Shown: in pieces, positions 31,934 to 41,730 of the stretch | Numbering within the stretch: position 1 is the first letter of the stretch | Layout: each line of letters opens with the position of its first letter | Assembly (NCBI GenBank): GCA_963575645.1 | Contig: OY754473.1 | Coordinates: forward strand, 6,448,001 to 6,512,000 | Direction of reading: 5' to 3' | Source of the DNA: Xanthostigma xanthostigma | Lineage: Eukaryota; Arthropoda; Insecta; Raphidioptera; Raphidiidae | DNA: 64,000 bases | Notes under the pieces: model-generated | Seen by the model: the letters and a program-made list of their open reading frames with translations, nothing else | Told to the model about the DNA's origin: nothing | Database searches by the model: none | Made by a program: the position numbers and the translations under genes

Positions 31934-33414
31934 TAAGAGATTCCGTTTGGACTCTTTGTTTGTTAATGAAGTCTGTTTGTGAAGAAGCATAATCTGATAG
32001 AAACGGTCCTTGGAACTTGAAGAAACATTCTTCGTGAGAGGAACAAGGAAAGAAAAAATATAAATAAGCGATTTCGTGGAGAACCTGTTTGGACTCTTTG
32101 ATGAAGTCAAAAAATGATTGGAGAAGGCAATAGGGGCATAATCTGATAGAAACGGTCCTTGGAACTAAAAGAAACATTCTTCGTGAGAGGAACTGGGAAA
32201 AGAAAGACTAAATAAGCGATTTTGTGGAGAACCTGTTTGAACTCTTTGATGAAGTCAAAAAAATGATTGGTTTGTCAAGATAAGGCAATACAAGCATAAT
32301 CTGATTGAAACGGTTTTTGGAACTAGAAGAAACATTTTTCGTGAGAAGAACTGGGAGAAGAGAGACGAAATAAGCGATTTCGTGGAGAACCTGTTTGAAC
32401 TCTTTGATGAAGTCAAAAAATGATTGGTTTGTCAAGAGAAGGCAATAGGGGCATAATCTGGTAGAAACGGTTCTTGGATCTAGAAGAAACATTCTTCGTA
32501 AGAGAAACTGGGAAAAGAGAGACTAAATAAGCGATTTCGTGGAGAACCTGTTTGAACTCTTTGATGAAGTCAAAAAATGATTGGTTTGTGAAGAGAAGAC
32601 AATAGAAGCATAATCTGATTGAAACGGTTTTTGGAACTAGAAGAAACATTCTTCGTAAGAGAAACTGGGAAAAGAGAGACTAAATAAGCGATTTCGTGGA
32701 GAACCTGTTTGAACTCTTTGATGAAGTCAAAAAATGATTGGTTTGTCAAGAGAAGGCAATAGGGGCATAATCTGGTAGAAACGGTCCTTGGAACTAGAAG
32801 TAACATTCTTCGTGAGAGGAACTAGGAAAAAATAGTCTAAATAAGCGATTTCGTGGAGAACCTGTTTGGACTCTTTGATGAAGTCAAGAAATGATTGGTT
32901 TGTCAAGAGAAGGCAATAGGGGCATAATTTGGTAGAAACGGTCCTTGGAACTAGAAGAAACATTCTTCGTGAGAGGAACTAGGAAAAGAAAAACATAAAT
33001 AAGCGATTTCGTGGAGCACCTGTTTGGACTCTTTTATGAAGTCAAGAAATGATTGGTTTGTGAAGAGAAGACAACCGATGCAAAATCTGATTGTAACGGT
33101 TTTTGGAACTAGAAGAAACATTCTTCGTAAGAGAAACTGGGAAAAGAGAGACTAAATAAGCGATTTCGTGGAGAACCTGTTTGAACTCTTTGACGAAGTC
33201 AAGAAATGATTGGTTTGTCAAAAGAAGACAATAGGGGCATAATCTGGTAGAAACGGTCCTTGGAACTAGAAGAAACATTCTTCGTGAGAAGAACTGGGAG
33301 AAGAGAAACTAAATAAGCGATTTCGTGGAGAACCTGTTTGAACTCTTTGATGAAGTCAAGAAATGATTTGTTTATGAAAAGAAGACAATAGAAGCATAAT
33401 CTGATTGAAACGGG
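31934..33414. repeat. 157-bp satellite array, about 9.5 units
   Basis: GAACCTGTTTGAACTCTTTG recurs with a 157-bp period (about 32228, 32385, 32542, 32699, 32856, 33013, 33170, 33327). The first units are shorter and more diverged. Units include GGCATAATCTGGTAGAAACG and AGAAACATTCTTCGTGAGAG. A serial set of minus-strand open frames of about 78 codons overlaps the array. 157 is not a multiple of 3, so those frames come from the repetition and are not exons. Confidence 0.9.
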
Positions 33415-34251
33415 ATGATATATGGAAGCTGGAAGAATTTGTTTTTTTTCTCGAATGGTTGAAATCAAAGTTGATCTTCCAAATCAATTGTAAAACTAAT
33501 GTATTTAAATAGTAAAAACAGTTCCTATAATTGATGTTGAAAATGTAGGGATTTGGACAATTTAAGAAAAGGATTAACACAAATTAGGTTGAACGTTGCA
33601 ACTTCTTCAGCAACTCATTCTTATGATTCTATCGTCAATTTGTGTTATTTATTATTGGCATGGTGAGGAAGTTTCAATTAGTAACGAAACGTTCAATTTA
33701 ATTCTTTTCTTAAATTATCCAATTCCGTACTATTTCAATATCAACTTTAATAAGATTATATAGAAGCGAATGTACTAACATTTTCTATAATCTAATTAAA
33801 AATGGATGAACAGTTGGAAATAATAATTTCTTTTTTGAATGATTGAATCAAGAATAGATTCTGGGAAGGCAATCCAAAATAAGAAAACTTGGAAATTGGA
33901 ATTGCTGAAATGAGATTGTGATATTTTGTTTTGTGGGTCAAATAATTTGGAGTCAACCAAGAGGCGAGAGACGCTCGACAACCGATGTTATAAGCGGAGT
34001 TAATCAAAGGCCATTCTTCCAGTTCCTTATTAAAAAATGAACCTGTTTAAAATTTTATTGTTACAGGATAATTTTTACATAAAAAATAAAATTACAATTT
34101 ATTTTGTATACAATAGCCGATCTTCCATCTCAACAATGAGATATGCTCGGAGGAAAACCTTGTAATAAGATTAATATATTATCTGTAATTTTTTGTAAGC
34201 TTTTTACAAATCCTGAAAGCAAATAAATAATTCACTTGTTTATTATTACAG
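33415..34251. other. Unassigned, with a short inverted repeat
   Basis: TTGGACAATTTAAGAAAAGG (33553 region) recurs inverted near 33705 (TTCTTTTCTTAAATTATCCA), a degenerate fold-back about 200 bp long. The remainder is unassigned. Overlapping minus-strand frames at 33792-34007 are not recognised. Confidence 0.35.
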
Positions 34252-34443
34252 CCAATCGAGTACTGGTGTTGTACACAAAATGAAAACATCGTTATCAAAA
34301 ACAAGTCTTTAAAAGATTCACAGCCTTCTCGGATAAGTAATGAAGTAATAAAATCTGGATTACACGGAGTAGGTACAGACGCCACATGCAAACATAGGGA
34401 TGGGTCAAAAATAATGGGTAGTATTTTAACGAGTGACTTGTAA
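34252..34443 (+). CDS. Possible terminal exon, unrecognised
   Basis: A TTGTTTATTATTACAG acceptor (ending 34251) is followed by 63 open codons and TAA (34441-34443). The peptide starts PIEYWCCTQNENIVIKNKSL; a later part reads VGTDATCKHRDGSKIMGS. It could instead end at a GTACAG donor at 34373. Length and composition are more coding-like than most frames here. However, the minus strand is open over the same stretch (94 codons), which weakens the case. No family recognised. Confidence 0.25.
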   Translation, partial: PIEYWCCTQNENIVIKNKSLKDSQPSRISNEVIKSGLHGVGTDATCKHRDGSKIMGSILTSDL

Positions 34444-34522
34444 ATTACAATTTTGGGTGACAAAAATAATCAATTTGGGTTACTGTATTACTAAGTGAGC
34501 GACTGACTGCGCGTGACGAGAA

Positions 34523-35065
34523 AATAATAGTTGGGTGACTAAATTACTAAGTGAGCGACTAAATTACTAAGTTGTTAATAGTTAATTGTTTGAATAGAAC
34601 TGCGTTTTCTAAAAAATATATATTTAATTGACTGTCAATTAAATATACATTTTTTAGAAAACGCAGTTCTATTCAAACAATTAACTATTTAATTCGCATA
34701 CCCCTTTATCGTTCACCCCGGAATTGTTTTTTTTTAAAACTCCACATTTGCCCCTTCCCGTTTCACTGCGAGACAATTCGCATACCCCTTTATCGTTCAC
34801 CCCGGAATTATTTTTTTAAAAACTCCACCTTTGCCCCATCGCGTTTCACTGCGAGACAATTCGCATACCCCTTTATCAAAAAAAGGGTGGTTTTTAATCT
34901 TCATGAAAATGTGAGTTTTAAGTTAAGTATAGCCTCAAAGTGAAAAAAAAAATAAAAAGTAAAAACAAAAGAAACTATCTGCTTCAAAATTACCGAAGGC
35001 ATTCTAGTCGCTCACTTAGTAATTTAGTCGCTCACTTAGTAATTTAGTCACCCAACTATTATTTT
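34523..35065. mobile_element. Inverted-repeat element with nested hairpin and minisatellite
   Basis: The ends AATAATAGTTGGGTGACTAA and AAATTACTAAGTGAGCGACT recur inverted at 35005-35063. Inside are a near-perfect hairpin (34571-34690, arms GTTTGAATAGAACTGCGTTT) and two full copies plus a stub of a unit of about 86 bp starting AATTCGCATACCCCTTTATC. The terminal motif is itself repeated within each arm. Confidence 0.7.
34691..34877 (+). repeat. Tandem duplication of about 86 bp
   Basis: AATTCGCATACCCCTTTATC begins at 34691, 34777 and 34858. Each full unit also has ACCCCGGAATT and GTTTCACTGCGAGAC. 2.2 units. Confidence 0.85.
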
Positions 35066-35224
35066 AATATCTCAAGTTATTAAAACAGTATCTCATTATC
35101 AGTCAATAATTTTTTTTTTATTCGACCGTTTTATAATTCCCAAAAATAATTATGACAGTTTTCAACATAAAAAAAAACTACTCTCGCAGTATGGGGATTT
35201 TGTAGTCCGTTCCTATATGTGCAA

Positions 35225-35750
35225 AGAATTTCTTAAAAGAAAAAAAAGGGACCCTTACAGGATCATTTCTTTGTCCGTCTGTCTGTTAAGGCCCTGTTTC
35301 TCGGGAACGCGTTGAGGTATCAAGTTGAAATTAATATTAAATACTCAGGTTTTCAATTTCTTCGAGCTGTGAAAATCTGAAACTGCTGAGTCAACGCAAT
35401 CAAATATGCCTCTAAACTTATTTGCAGTTGGTAAACTGGTGTATATATGTTACCGGCCAAACCCGATTTCAGGACAAACTAGTTTGGCCTAGGCCAAACT
35501 AGTTCTACAAACCAGTTTGGCTTAGGCCAAACTAGTTTGTCCTGAAATCGGGTTTGGCCGGTAACATATACACTAATTCCCGTGATGGACGAACTATTTA
35601 CATACCCACAAGTTTGTACGGAACCCTCGGTGCGCGAGTGTGGCTCGCACTTCACCGTTTTATGCTGCACAAATTTCGAGCTTTGAAAACGCCGCAAGCT
35701 TTTTTGGAACACCAATATTCACCATTCAATAAAAACATTGCGTTAGATCG
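35225..35750. repeat. Lepidopteran ACAGGATCATTTCTTTGTCC repeat with large palindrome
   Basis: 35225-35400 contains CAGGATCATTTCTTTGTCCG, TCTCGGGAACGCGTTGAGGT and ATCAAGTTGAAATTAATA, a repeat I recall from many Lepidoptera. A palindrome follows at 35439-35573, then GACGAACTATTTACA and GTACGGAACCCTCGGTGCGC, the complement of the GTGAGTCGGACTCGC family end. Confidence 0.6.
35439..35573. repeat. 135-bp near-perfect palindrome
   Basis: Arms of about 60 bp: GTTACCGGCCAAACCCGATT and TTTCAGGACAAACTAGTTTG are repeated in inverted order. Within the arms, CCAAACTAGTTTG-type blocks also pair locally, so several folds are possible. Confidence 0.85.
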
Positions 35751-36053
35751 TCGCGATTGTTACGGTTGCTCTCGAGTTGCTCCGTGAAAATTGCTTGGGA
35801 TACTGTATTATGGATCATTTATAAATGCACAAATAAGACATACATATATGTTTGTACAAACGGAGAGACTATTATTTTTGTTTTGTACAAACATATGTAT
35901 TGGAATGTTCACTTCAATACTGCACTTACAAAAATACACTGAACCGATGGAACTAAGTCGACTACGAGGCGCGTGTGGGAGGCTGAACTGTATACAAATT
36001 ACCAGTAGCGGGGTTCGCGCAATTCTACAAAAGCGCTGTTTATAATTATTGAA

Positions 36054-36315
36054 CTAGCGGCCCGGCCCCGTTTTACCCGGGTGCAAAACTGTTCTGGAAA
36101 ATTATTGACAGCAAAACTATATCAAAGTACATTGTTTTGGCGTATCTCTTTTAGATTTGACTAGCGTTAGCCATTTTGTATAAACTATATACAGAAACCT
36201 TCCTCGTTTATCGCTCTTTCTATTAGTGAAAACCATATGAAAATTTGTTCGGTAGTTTTTGAGTTTATCGCGTTCAGACAGACAGAAAAAAAATGTTATG
36301 TGATTTTATGAATTA
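36054..36315 (-). mobile_element. Hel-E Helitron-like element
   Basis: CTAG at 36054-36057 and the ACCCGGGTGCAAAAC region form the 3' end on the minus strand. GATAAACTCAAAAACTACCG and CATATGGTTTTCACTAATAG match the second half of the chimera at 8961-9451. The 5' end is not well defined. Confidence 0.6.
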
Positions 36316-36430
36316 CTAGCCGCTACCCACGACTCCGCGCGCGATTGACAGCGACAACAGCAGTAGAGCCTTCGGCTGTACCGTAGTACAGTTTTGCCTC
36401 ACACGGCTGCTGCTATTAGGATTACAAAAT
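36316..36430 (-). mobile_element. Helitron 3' end fragment (Hel-C-like)
   Basis: Minus-strand CGCGGAGTCGTGGGTAGCGG with CTAG (36316-36319) is a Hel-C-type terminus directly abutting the Hel-E copy. The body is not alignable by eye. Confidence 0.45.
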
Positions 36431-36492
36431 GGGGTTGAATTGTAAGCGAAAACTCAAAATAAAAAAATATACAGAAATTTATATAAACTCAC

Positions 36493-36531
36493 CGAAACCA
36501 ATAAAAGAATGTCTTTCAGATTCCGCCACAC
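36493..36531 (-). CDS. Candidate 39-nt microexon
   Basis: On the minus strand an excellent acceptor (TTCTTTTTTTTGTTTCAG) and an excellent donor (GTGAGT) enclose exactly 39 nt. Frame 1 gives VWRNLKDILLLVS with both introns in phase 0. Another frame is open too (VAESERHSFIGF). The third has a stop. The block is not part of any repeat I can identify, although Helitron debris ends nearby. No partner exon is visible in the window. The gene cannot be named from 13 codons. Confidence 0.35.
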
Positions 36532-36544
36532 CTGAAACAAAAAA

Positions 36545-37677
36545 AAGAATAATGGATTAATTTTAAATTTATCTATTAGCAATGCACTTAGGGAGCTAAC
36601 GCCCAAAAAAAAAAAACATGTCGCCTAGTACCTACATAAGCTATATACTTAAGTAATTTTTTTCTTATATGATATATAGGCGGAATCTGGACCCATTTTA
36701 AAATAAGGGGGATAAAATGTCAAAAATGGTAAAAAAATGGTTAAAATTAAAAAAAAATCTGCCGCTTCCTTTTTAAGTTCTGTTAGAGTCAAATAACCGG
36801 GAAATACCGGCGGCAGAAATTTTTGACCAATCGTACCCTCCCCAAGACAAATGGATTTATGAACATAAATATAGACATGGAAAATCGTTCCAAATAAAAT
36901 CCAACACAGACCAGGTCTATGTTGCATTTTATGTGGAACGGTTTTCTACAATGCATTAATGATATCCATAGCTACAATATCAACAAAACTCATGTTAAGA
37001 TTATAATATCTGTCATCATTATTTTTGAACTTATTTTTTCCTTAGTTACGAAAACTTTTATATATTTTAATCGTTTGCTCCAAAATAGGGGACTAGTGAG
37101 GTTCTTTATCAAATCTAGAGACTTTCATAAGTCCGTCTGTATTTATAAAATAAAGTGCCCCTGGATAACGACGCCACTGCGCCATACTGAACTGTTTTAA
37201 AGCACAGATAGTGATATTGGATTTCCTATTGTTAATCTCGCAAGCACACCTGGGTCTGTTAGACCTGTACACAATGCATAATATTATTGTTGGTGTATTT
37301 GTATTGTATTTTTGTACCGTACAACAAAATAATAAGCTCAAATGTCTTTTTGATTCATAAACGGTAGAGAAAAATGTTAATTTATGTCGTAGAAATACGA
37401 GATATTATTTTTTACACTGACTGTTACCATTATACTAAATACGATATATATTGCTGACAATATCAATAAAGCAGTAGCTTCTAGTTGCAAGTAAGGCAAA
37501 TATGAGGTCATCTATTTTTAAAAATTAAAATGGTTATGGATCGGAGTAAATTGTATCCCACCAAGAACATAAATGTAAAAAAAAGGACCTCGATACAAAG
37601 AACAAATGGGTTTGTTCTGGAACGAATTTGATTGTGATGCAGCCTTAGGTCCGTCTTGTCAAAGAATATATATTATA
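36545..37677. other. Unassigned stretch
   Basis: Open frames at 36649-36927 (-), 36919-37200 (+) and 37093-37341 (-) overlap on opposite strands and none is recognised. No repeat ends seen. Confidence 0.35.
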
Positions 37678-38031
37678 CTAGCGGTCCCGCCCGGTTTCAC
37701 CCGGGTGCAAAAGAACGAATGGGGGAGTGACATGAAGAGGTACGCACATTCATCTTAGTTTACCGAGATGAATGTTTTATCCAAATTTCATGATGATCGG
37801 AGTTACCGTTCAAAAGTTTTTGTCGGACGGACAAATTTTGAGTTACATTTTGCAACATTTTTAATTGATGCTCCGCTCCTATTAGTCGTAGCGTGATATT
37901 ATATAGCCTACAGCCTCGATAAATGGACTATCCAACAAAAAACAATTTTCAATGCGAACCAGTAGTTCCTGAGATTAGCGCGTTCAACCAAACAAACAAA
38001 CAAACTCTTCAGCTTTATATATTAGTGCAGA
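37678..38031 (-). mobile_element. Hel-A element, short form
   Basis: TCTGCACTAATATATAAAGC on the minus strand to CTAG at 37678-37681, 354 bp. No tRNA-like block. Confidence 0.8.
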
Positions 38032-38627
38032 TTAGGGCGTTTTTTGTTTTTCGGTCTCGTTGGCTAATGTTTTGAGCCTAAGAAATCTCTCAAAATTTCA
38101 GCTTTCTATAGATCAAGCCTGTGAACAGCGCAAACCGGGTTTGTTTTCCGTTTAATTAACATGGAAAAAAGGACGTAGAATTTTTTTTTTAATATTTGAT
38201 TGCAGCATTTTGTAGAGAATTAAATTTCGCACAAAAAAGATCTTCAGTACAAAATCCGTCAATTCATTGTTTTCAAATTAATTAAATAAAGTAATGGAAA
38301 TAATCTTTTCTTTATTATCTTTGTCGTATAGTAATTACCGACCTGAATTCGATTTTAAGTGAAGTGCTATTGATAAATACAGGAAGCTATAAACTTCGCT
38401 CATTGGACAGATTTTATGGCATTTGCGGATTAATTTATTAGGCTATAATAATTGCGACACGCGCATGCGTCCTATATTGACAGAGCTTCATCTTAATTAA
38501 GTACAGCGATTCAATGTCTTAATGTTTTTATGTCTATGGTTAGTGCTTGTTTCAATCAAAGCAGTTCTATCGTCAGCATATCTACACAGAAAACTCGGGT
38601 CGCAGTGCCAAACCCTGCTGACAATCA
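38032..38627. other. Unassigned stretch
   Basis: The minus-strand 68-codon frame 38497-38703 contains RYADD, which resembles a reverse-transcriptase motif, but the surroundings do not support one. Otherwise nothing. Confidence 0.3.
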
Positions 38628-39442
38628 TCATATTATATATTAATACGCTAAGGTTAAGATGTTTGCCTCCCTTTTTAGAAAAAAACTCACAATTTCTCCA
38701 CATAAATTATATATAATTTTATAGATAATTGTTTGCTCTACTGACATCGACAACTAAAAAATTTATTATTGCTTTTGTTTTTGTAAATTAATTAAAATAC
38801 AGCAACGCTAAACAACGTCTGCCATCTGAAGGCTTTAATTTTGAAACAACGTCAACACTTCGATCTGTCATCTGACCTTCATATTGTAATAGGTACAACA
38901 GACACAATACTGCATACTGCCATCTGACGGCTTTAATTTTGAAACAGCGAGCAACGCTGAACAACGTCACAGCAATTCTGCATGATGCCATGTGACGGCC
39001 TAGCTCAACGCTTTTGCTACTTGCGCCTCTATATGACAATTTTAGTAAAATATTTCTTCGATCTGTCATCTGAGCTTCATATTGTAATACAACAAAAAGA
39101 AGAACATTATAAGCAGTGTTTTAAAATTAGAAACATGAATTTCCTTGAACGTTCCAATCTGAAAAATAAAATATAAATTAATTTAACCTATATCTATTCT
39201 ATTATATTATATCCAATTAATTATTATATTATGTACTTATTATTATTATACTTACCTTCATATCTGTTACTTTAGTTCAGTGTAAATAGCCTTAGTTGCT
39301 GCACACTGTTTTTTTTTTTAATAAAAAAAAAAAAATTAGAAACGAATTGAATACTTGCAATCATATTTAAAAAATAATTTTGTAAAGTGATAATTATTAT
39401 ACTTAGGTATTTAGTGCGAATAATTCGCACAGGTCACTCTAG
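38628..39442 (+). mobile_element. Hel-B element, copy 4, with retroposed insert
   Basis: It opens TCATATTATATATTAATACG and closes at CTAG 39439-39442. Its length (815 bp) exceeds the other copies because of the insert annotated at 39135-39331. Confidence 0.85.
39135..39331 (+). mobile_element. Retroposon fragment with A-rich tail
   Basis: About 197 bp absent from every other Hel-B copy, flanked by AAAATTAGAAAC on both sides (39123-39134 and 39332-39343). It ends in a T-run then AATAAAAAAAAAAAA. Long direct repeats plus an A-rich tail fit target-primed retroposition (LINE 3' end, SINE or short transcript). The source is not recognised. Confidence 0.7.
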
Positions 39443-39925
39443 TATAGTGTATTTGCTTTTATAGACAGTGTGACTCTATTGTATGAACTCAACTTTGTTT
39501 TTGGAAAAAATAAAAAAAATTACCCCTTAATACACCCCTTAAAACAACATTTTTCTTACTTAATTTCAATACTAATATCAATTCAACATCTGTACCAAAT
39601 TATATACACCCTTCACAGTATGTAAATCCATATCAGTAAACTTGCGTTTTCATAAAAGTCCGGTCCTGTCGGGCCGATTTTTTTTAAATTGTAGCAACAC
39701 TTTTTAATAATTACTAAAGGGTTAAATTTCAAGTTTGAAACGATTCTGAGAATTTTTTTGGTATTTTTGGGCCCAAAAAAAATTTTCAACCTCTAAAACC
39801 CCCCTTCAAAGTGGCCCGATTGGGCCCATTTTAAATAGGCTTCGTGCGGTAATGGATTCCAACATGTGGACCAAATTTCGTTTAAATCGATTAAGTCTGT
39901 CGAGAGTTATCGTGGTCACACATAT
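39443..39925. other. Unassigned stretch
   Basis: C-rich blocks such as AAAACCCCCCTTCAAAGTGG with GGCCCGATTGGGCCC look like a decayed repeat. Unassigned. Confidence 0.3.
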
Positions 39926-40005
39926 ATATAATTCGAACCAGTAGATTAGCGCGTTCAACCAAACAAACAAACAAACTCTTCAGGTTTAATATATATTAAT
40001 ATAGA
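39926..40005 (-). mobile_element. Hel-A 5' fragment
   Basis: Contains ATTAGCGCGTTCAACCAAAC and ends in a TCTATATTAATATATATTA start read on the minus strand. Only the 5' 80 bp remain. Confidence 0.6.
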
Positions 40006-40059
40006 TATATGTATATACCTACTCGAAACCTCTATTATTTTTGTCGCTACCGTGTTTCA

Positions 40060-40096
40060 TTAGAATCGCGTGCGGAGCCGCGGGGAGCAGCTAGTA
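40060..40096 (+). mobile_element. Helitron 3' end scrap
   Basis: GCGTGCGGAGCCGCGGGGAG then CAGCTAGT, a Hel-C-like terminus. Confidence 0.45.
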
Positions 40097-40124
40097 AATA
40101 TAATAAAAATTAAGTGTTGTCATG

Positions 40125-40363
40125 TTCGGCGCCAATAATAACATTATAAAGGGGTAAAGTTTGTAAGTTTGGATGTAAAGACTACTCATCCAATTTGAAT
40201 TTATTTTCACCAATATTTAGAGTGGACCTTCAGGATGGACATAGGCTATATATAATTGCGTTAAAATTAAAAGTGCTCTTCGTGGAGACCAATTTTGCAA
40301 CGCAAGTCGACGAAAAAACGGTGGCAATCCACAAATTCGGGCGAAGCCGAACCGGGCCGCTAG
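40125..40363 (+). mobile_element. Hel-D Helitron-like element
   Basis: GACCTTCAGGATGGACATAG, CTTCGTGGAGACCAATTTTG and a 3' end TTCGGGCGAAGCCGAACCGG with CTAG at 40360-40363. The 5' end is imprecise. Confidence 0.7.
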
Positions 40364-40730
40364 GCGATTATAAAAATCATTCGATTAATCCAAAGACTAT
40401 TAATTATAAAAAACAAGAGTTTTATTGACTCATTCCGGCTTGGAAGTCCAAGTCAGTATCGATATTAAAACGACTAGCTCCGCGAGTAAAAGCTAATAAT
40501 TTTATGGTTTACACGCATAATCTCATAAGACGGAAAATAATAATCTCATAACGCCTAACAGCAATGGTTAAAATACGAATTTACAGTGCTGTTAGTTTTT
40601 TGTCACTTTCTAACAAACTTAGCAAAGTGAGACAGAAATTAAATAGCACTAATATTGACCATACGAAATAGATCCATAAGATGCGCAAATAACTGGCCAG
40701 AGAGAGTAAGCTCTTTATAAGAGACTTAGC
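40364..40730. other. Unassigned stretch
   Basis: About 370 bp, no recognised feature. Confidence 0.35.
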
Positions 40731-41024
40731 GGCCCGATCAGATCATCGACTAGATTTTCAGCCCCGGATCTGGGGGAGGGGGGGCAAACCGGGGTACTCG
40801 CCCAATTCATAATATAATATGGTTATAGATAATAACGAGTGCAAAATTATTAAAGTGTTCTTATCACAAAAAATGCCAAACATTAGGTATACATTTGTGA
40901 ATTTTTTTTAAGTAATCTATCTCAAACGCTGGAGAGAGTAGGCACCATTATCAAGTTTATGCACCGGTTCGAAAAAATCGTAGATCCGGGGCTGAAGATT
41001 TTTGATTTTGTAGGATCGTCTGCT
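40731..41024. mobile_element. MITE with CAGCCCCGGATCT inverted ends
   Basis: GATCATCGACTAGATTTTCA with CAGCCCCGGATCTG near the left is mirrored near the right (AGATCCGGGGCTGAAGATTT, then GATCGTC). About 290 bp. It directly abuts the TTAA MITE. Confidence 0.45.
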
Positions 41025-41730
41025 TTAAGGAGGTTGATGCGTTACAGTCCCACTCCCAATCAAAAGTAAGTTGAATTCTAAATGGGAACTTTTCCATAAT
41101 AAATTTTTACAAAAAGTTATAAGTCGATGATACCAATAAATTATTGTCATAAAGGCATAAATAAATAATTTTTTTTAGTTTTTTACTTAATGGACTATAG
41201 CTTTTGAATTTTTTGTACAAAGTTAGGTTAGAAAAAATAAATTTATGTAAATATCTGTATTTTACATATTTTTTGCAGTAAATAATTAAAAAAAGAAATT
41301 GGAAGTAATAAAAATTAAAATTAAATCATTAAAAAGTTGAAAATTCAGTTAAAATTTTTATAATTGTCAAAAATAAAAGTCCATAATCGAAAAGTGCTAA
41401 GGTTTAATATTTTTTTATTGATTAAAAGTCTCCTAATTAAATTGGAAAAAATATTAAAATATGCGTAAGACATCGATGCTTTACCTAGTTAGTTTTCGGA
41501 ACTGCTGACATTATTTGGTTATTTGCAAAAAATTAAAATGTACCGTTTGCATGCTAGATTGAGATATTTTCCATAACACTACATGTAAAAGTTTTTTTTA
41601 ATTTTTGACTTTATAAATCTCCTAATGATTTCGGATTTCTTACAGAAAATTTTGTCATAAAAAAATCTATTAAAAAAACTTTATTTCAGTTTTTTTTCAT
41701 TATCTTCGTTTAACGCCTCAGTCCCCTTAA
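41025..41730. mobile_element. TTAA-flanked MITE, copy 3 (inverted)
   Basis: Orientation opposite to copies 1 and 2. TTAAGGAGGTTGATGCGTTA at the left and the GTTTAACGCCTCAGTCCCC end with TTAA at the right. 706 bp. Confidence 0.8.

Noticed and set aside
31820-33580. A ladder of similar minus-strand open frames of 74-96 codons
   Set aside because: They follow the 157-bp satellite period, which is not a multiple of three, so each unit is read in a shifted frame. No splice sites or protein similarity support exons.
38497-38703. Minus-strand frame with RYADD resembling a reverse-transcriptase motif
   Set aside because: A single four-residue motif without the flanking conserved blocks; most likely chance.
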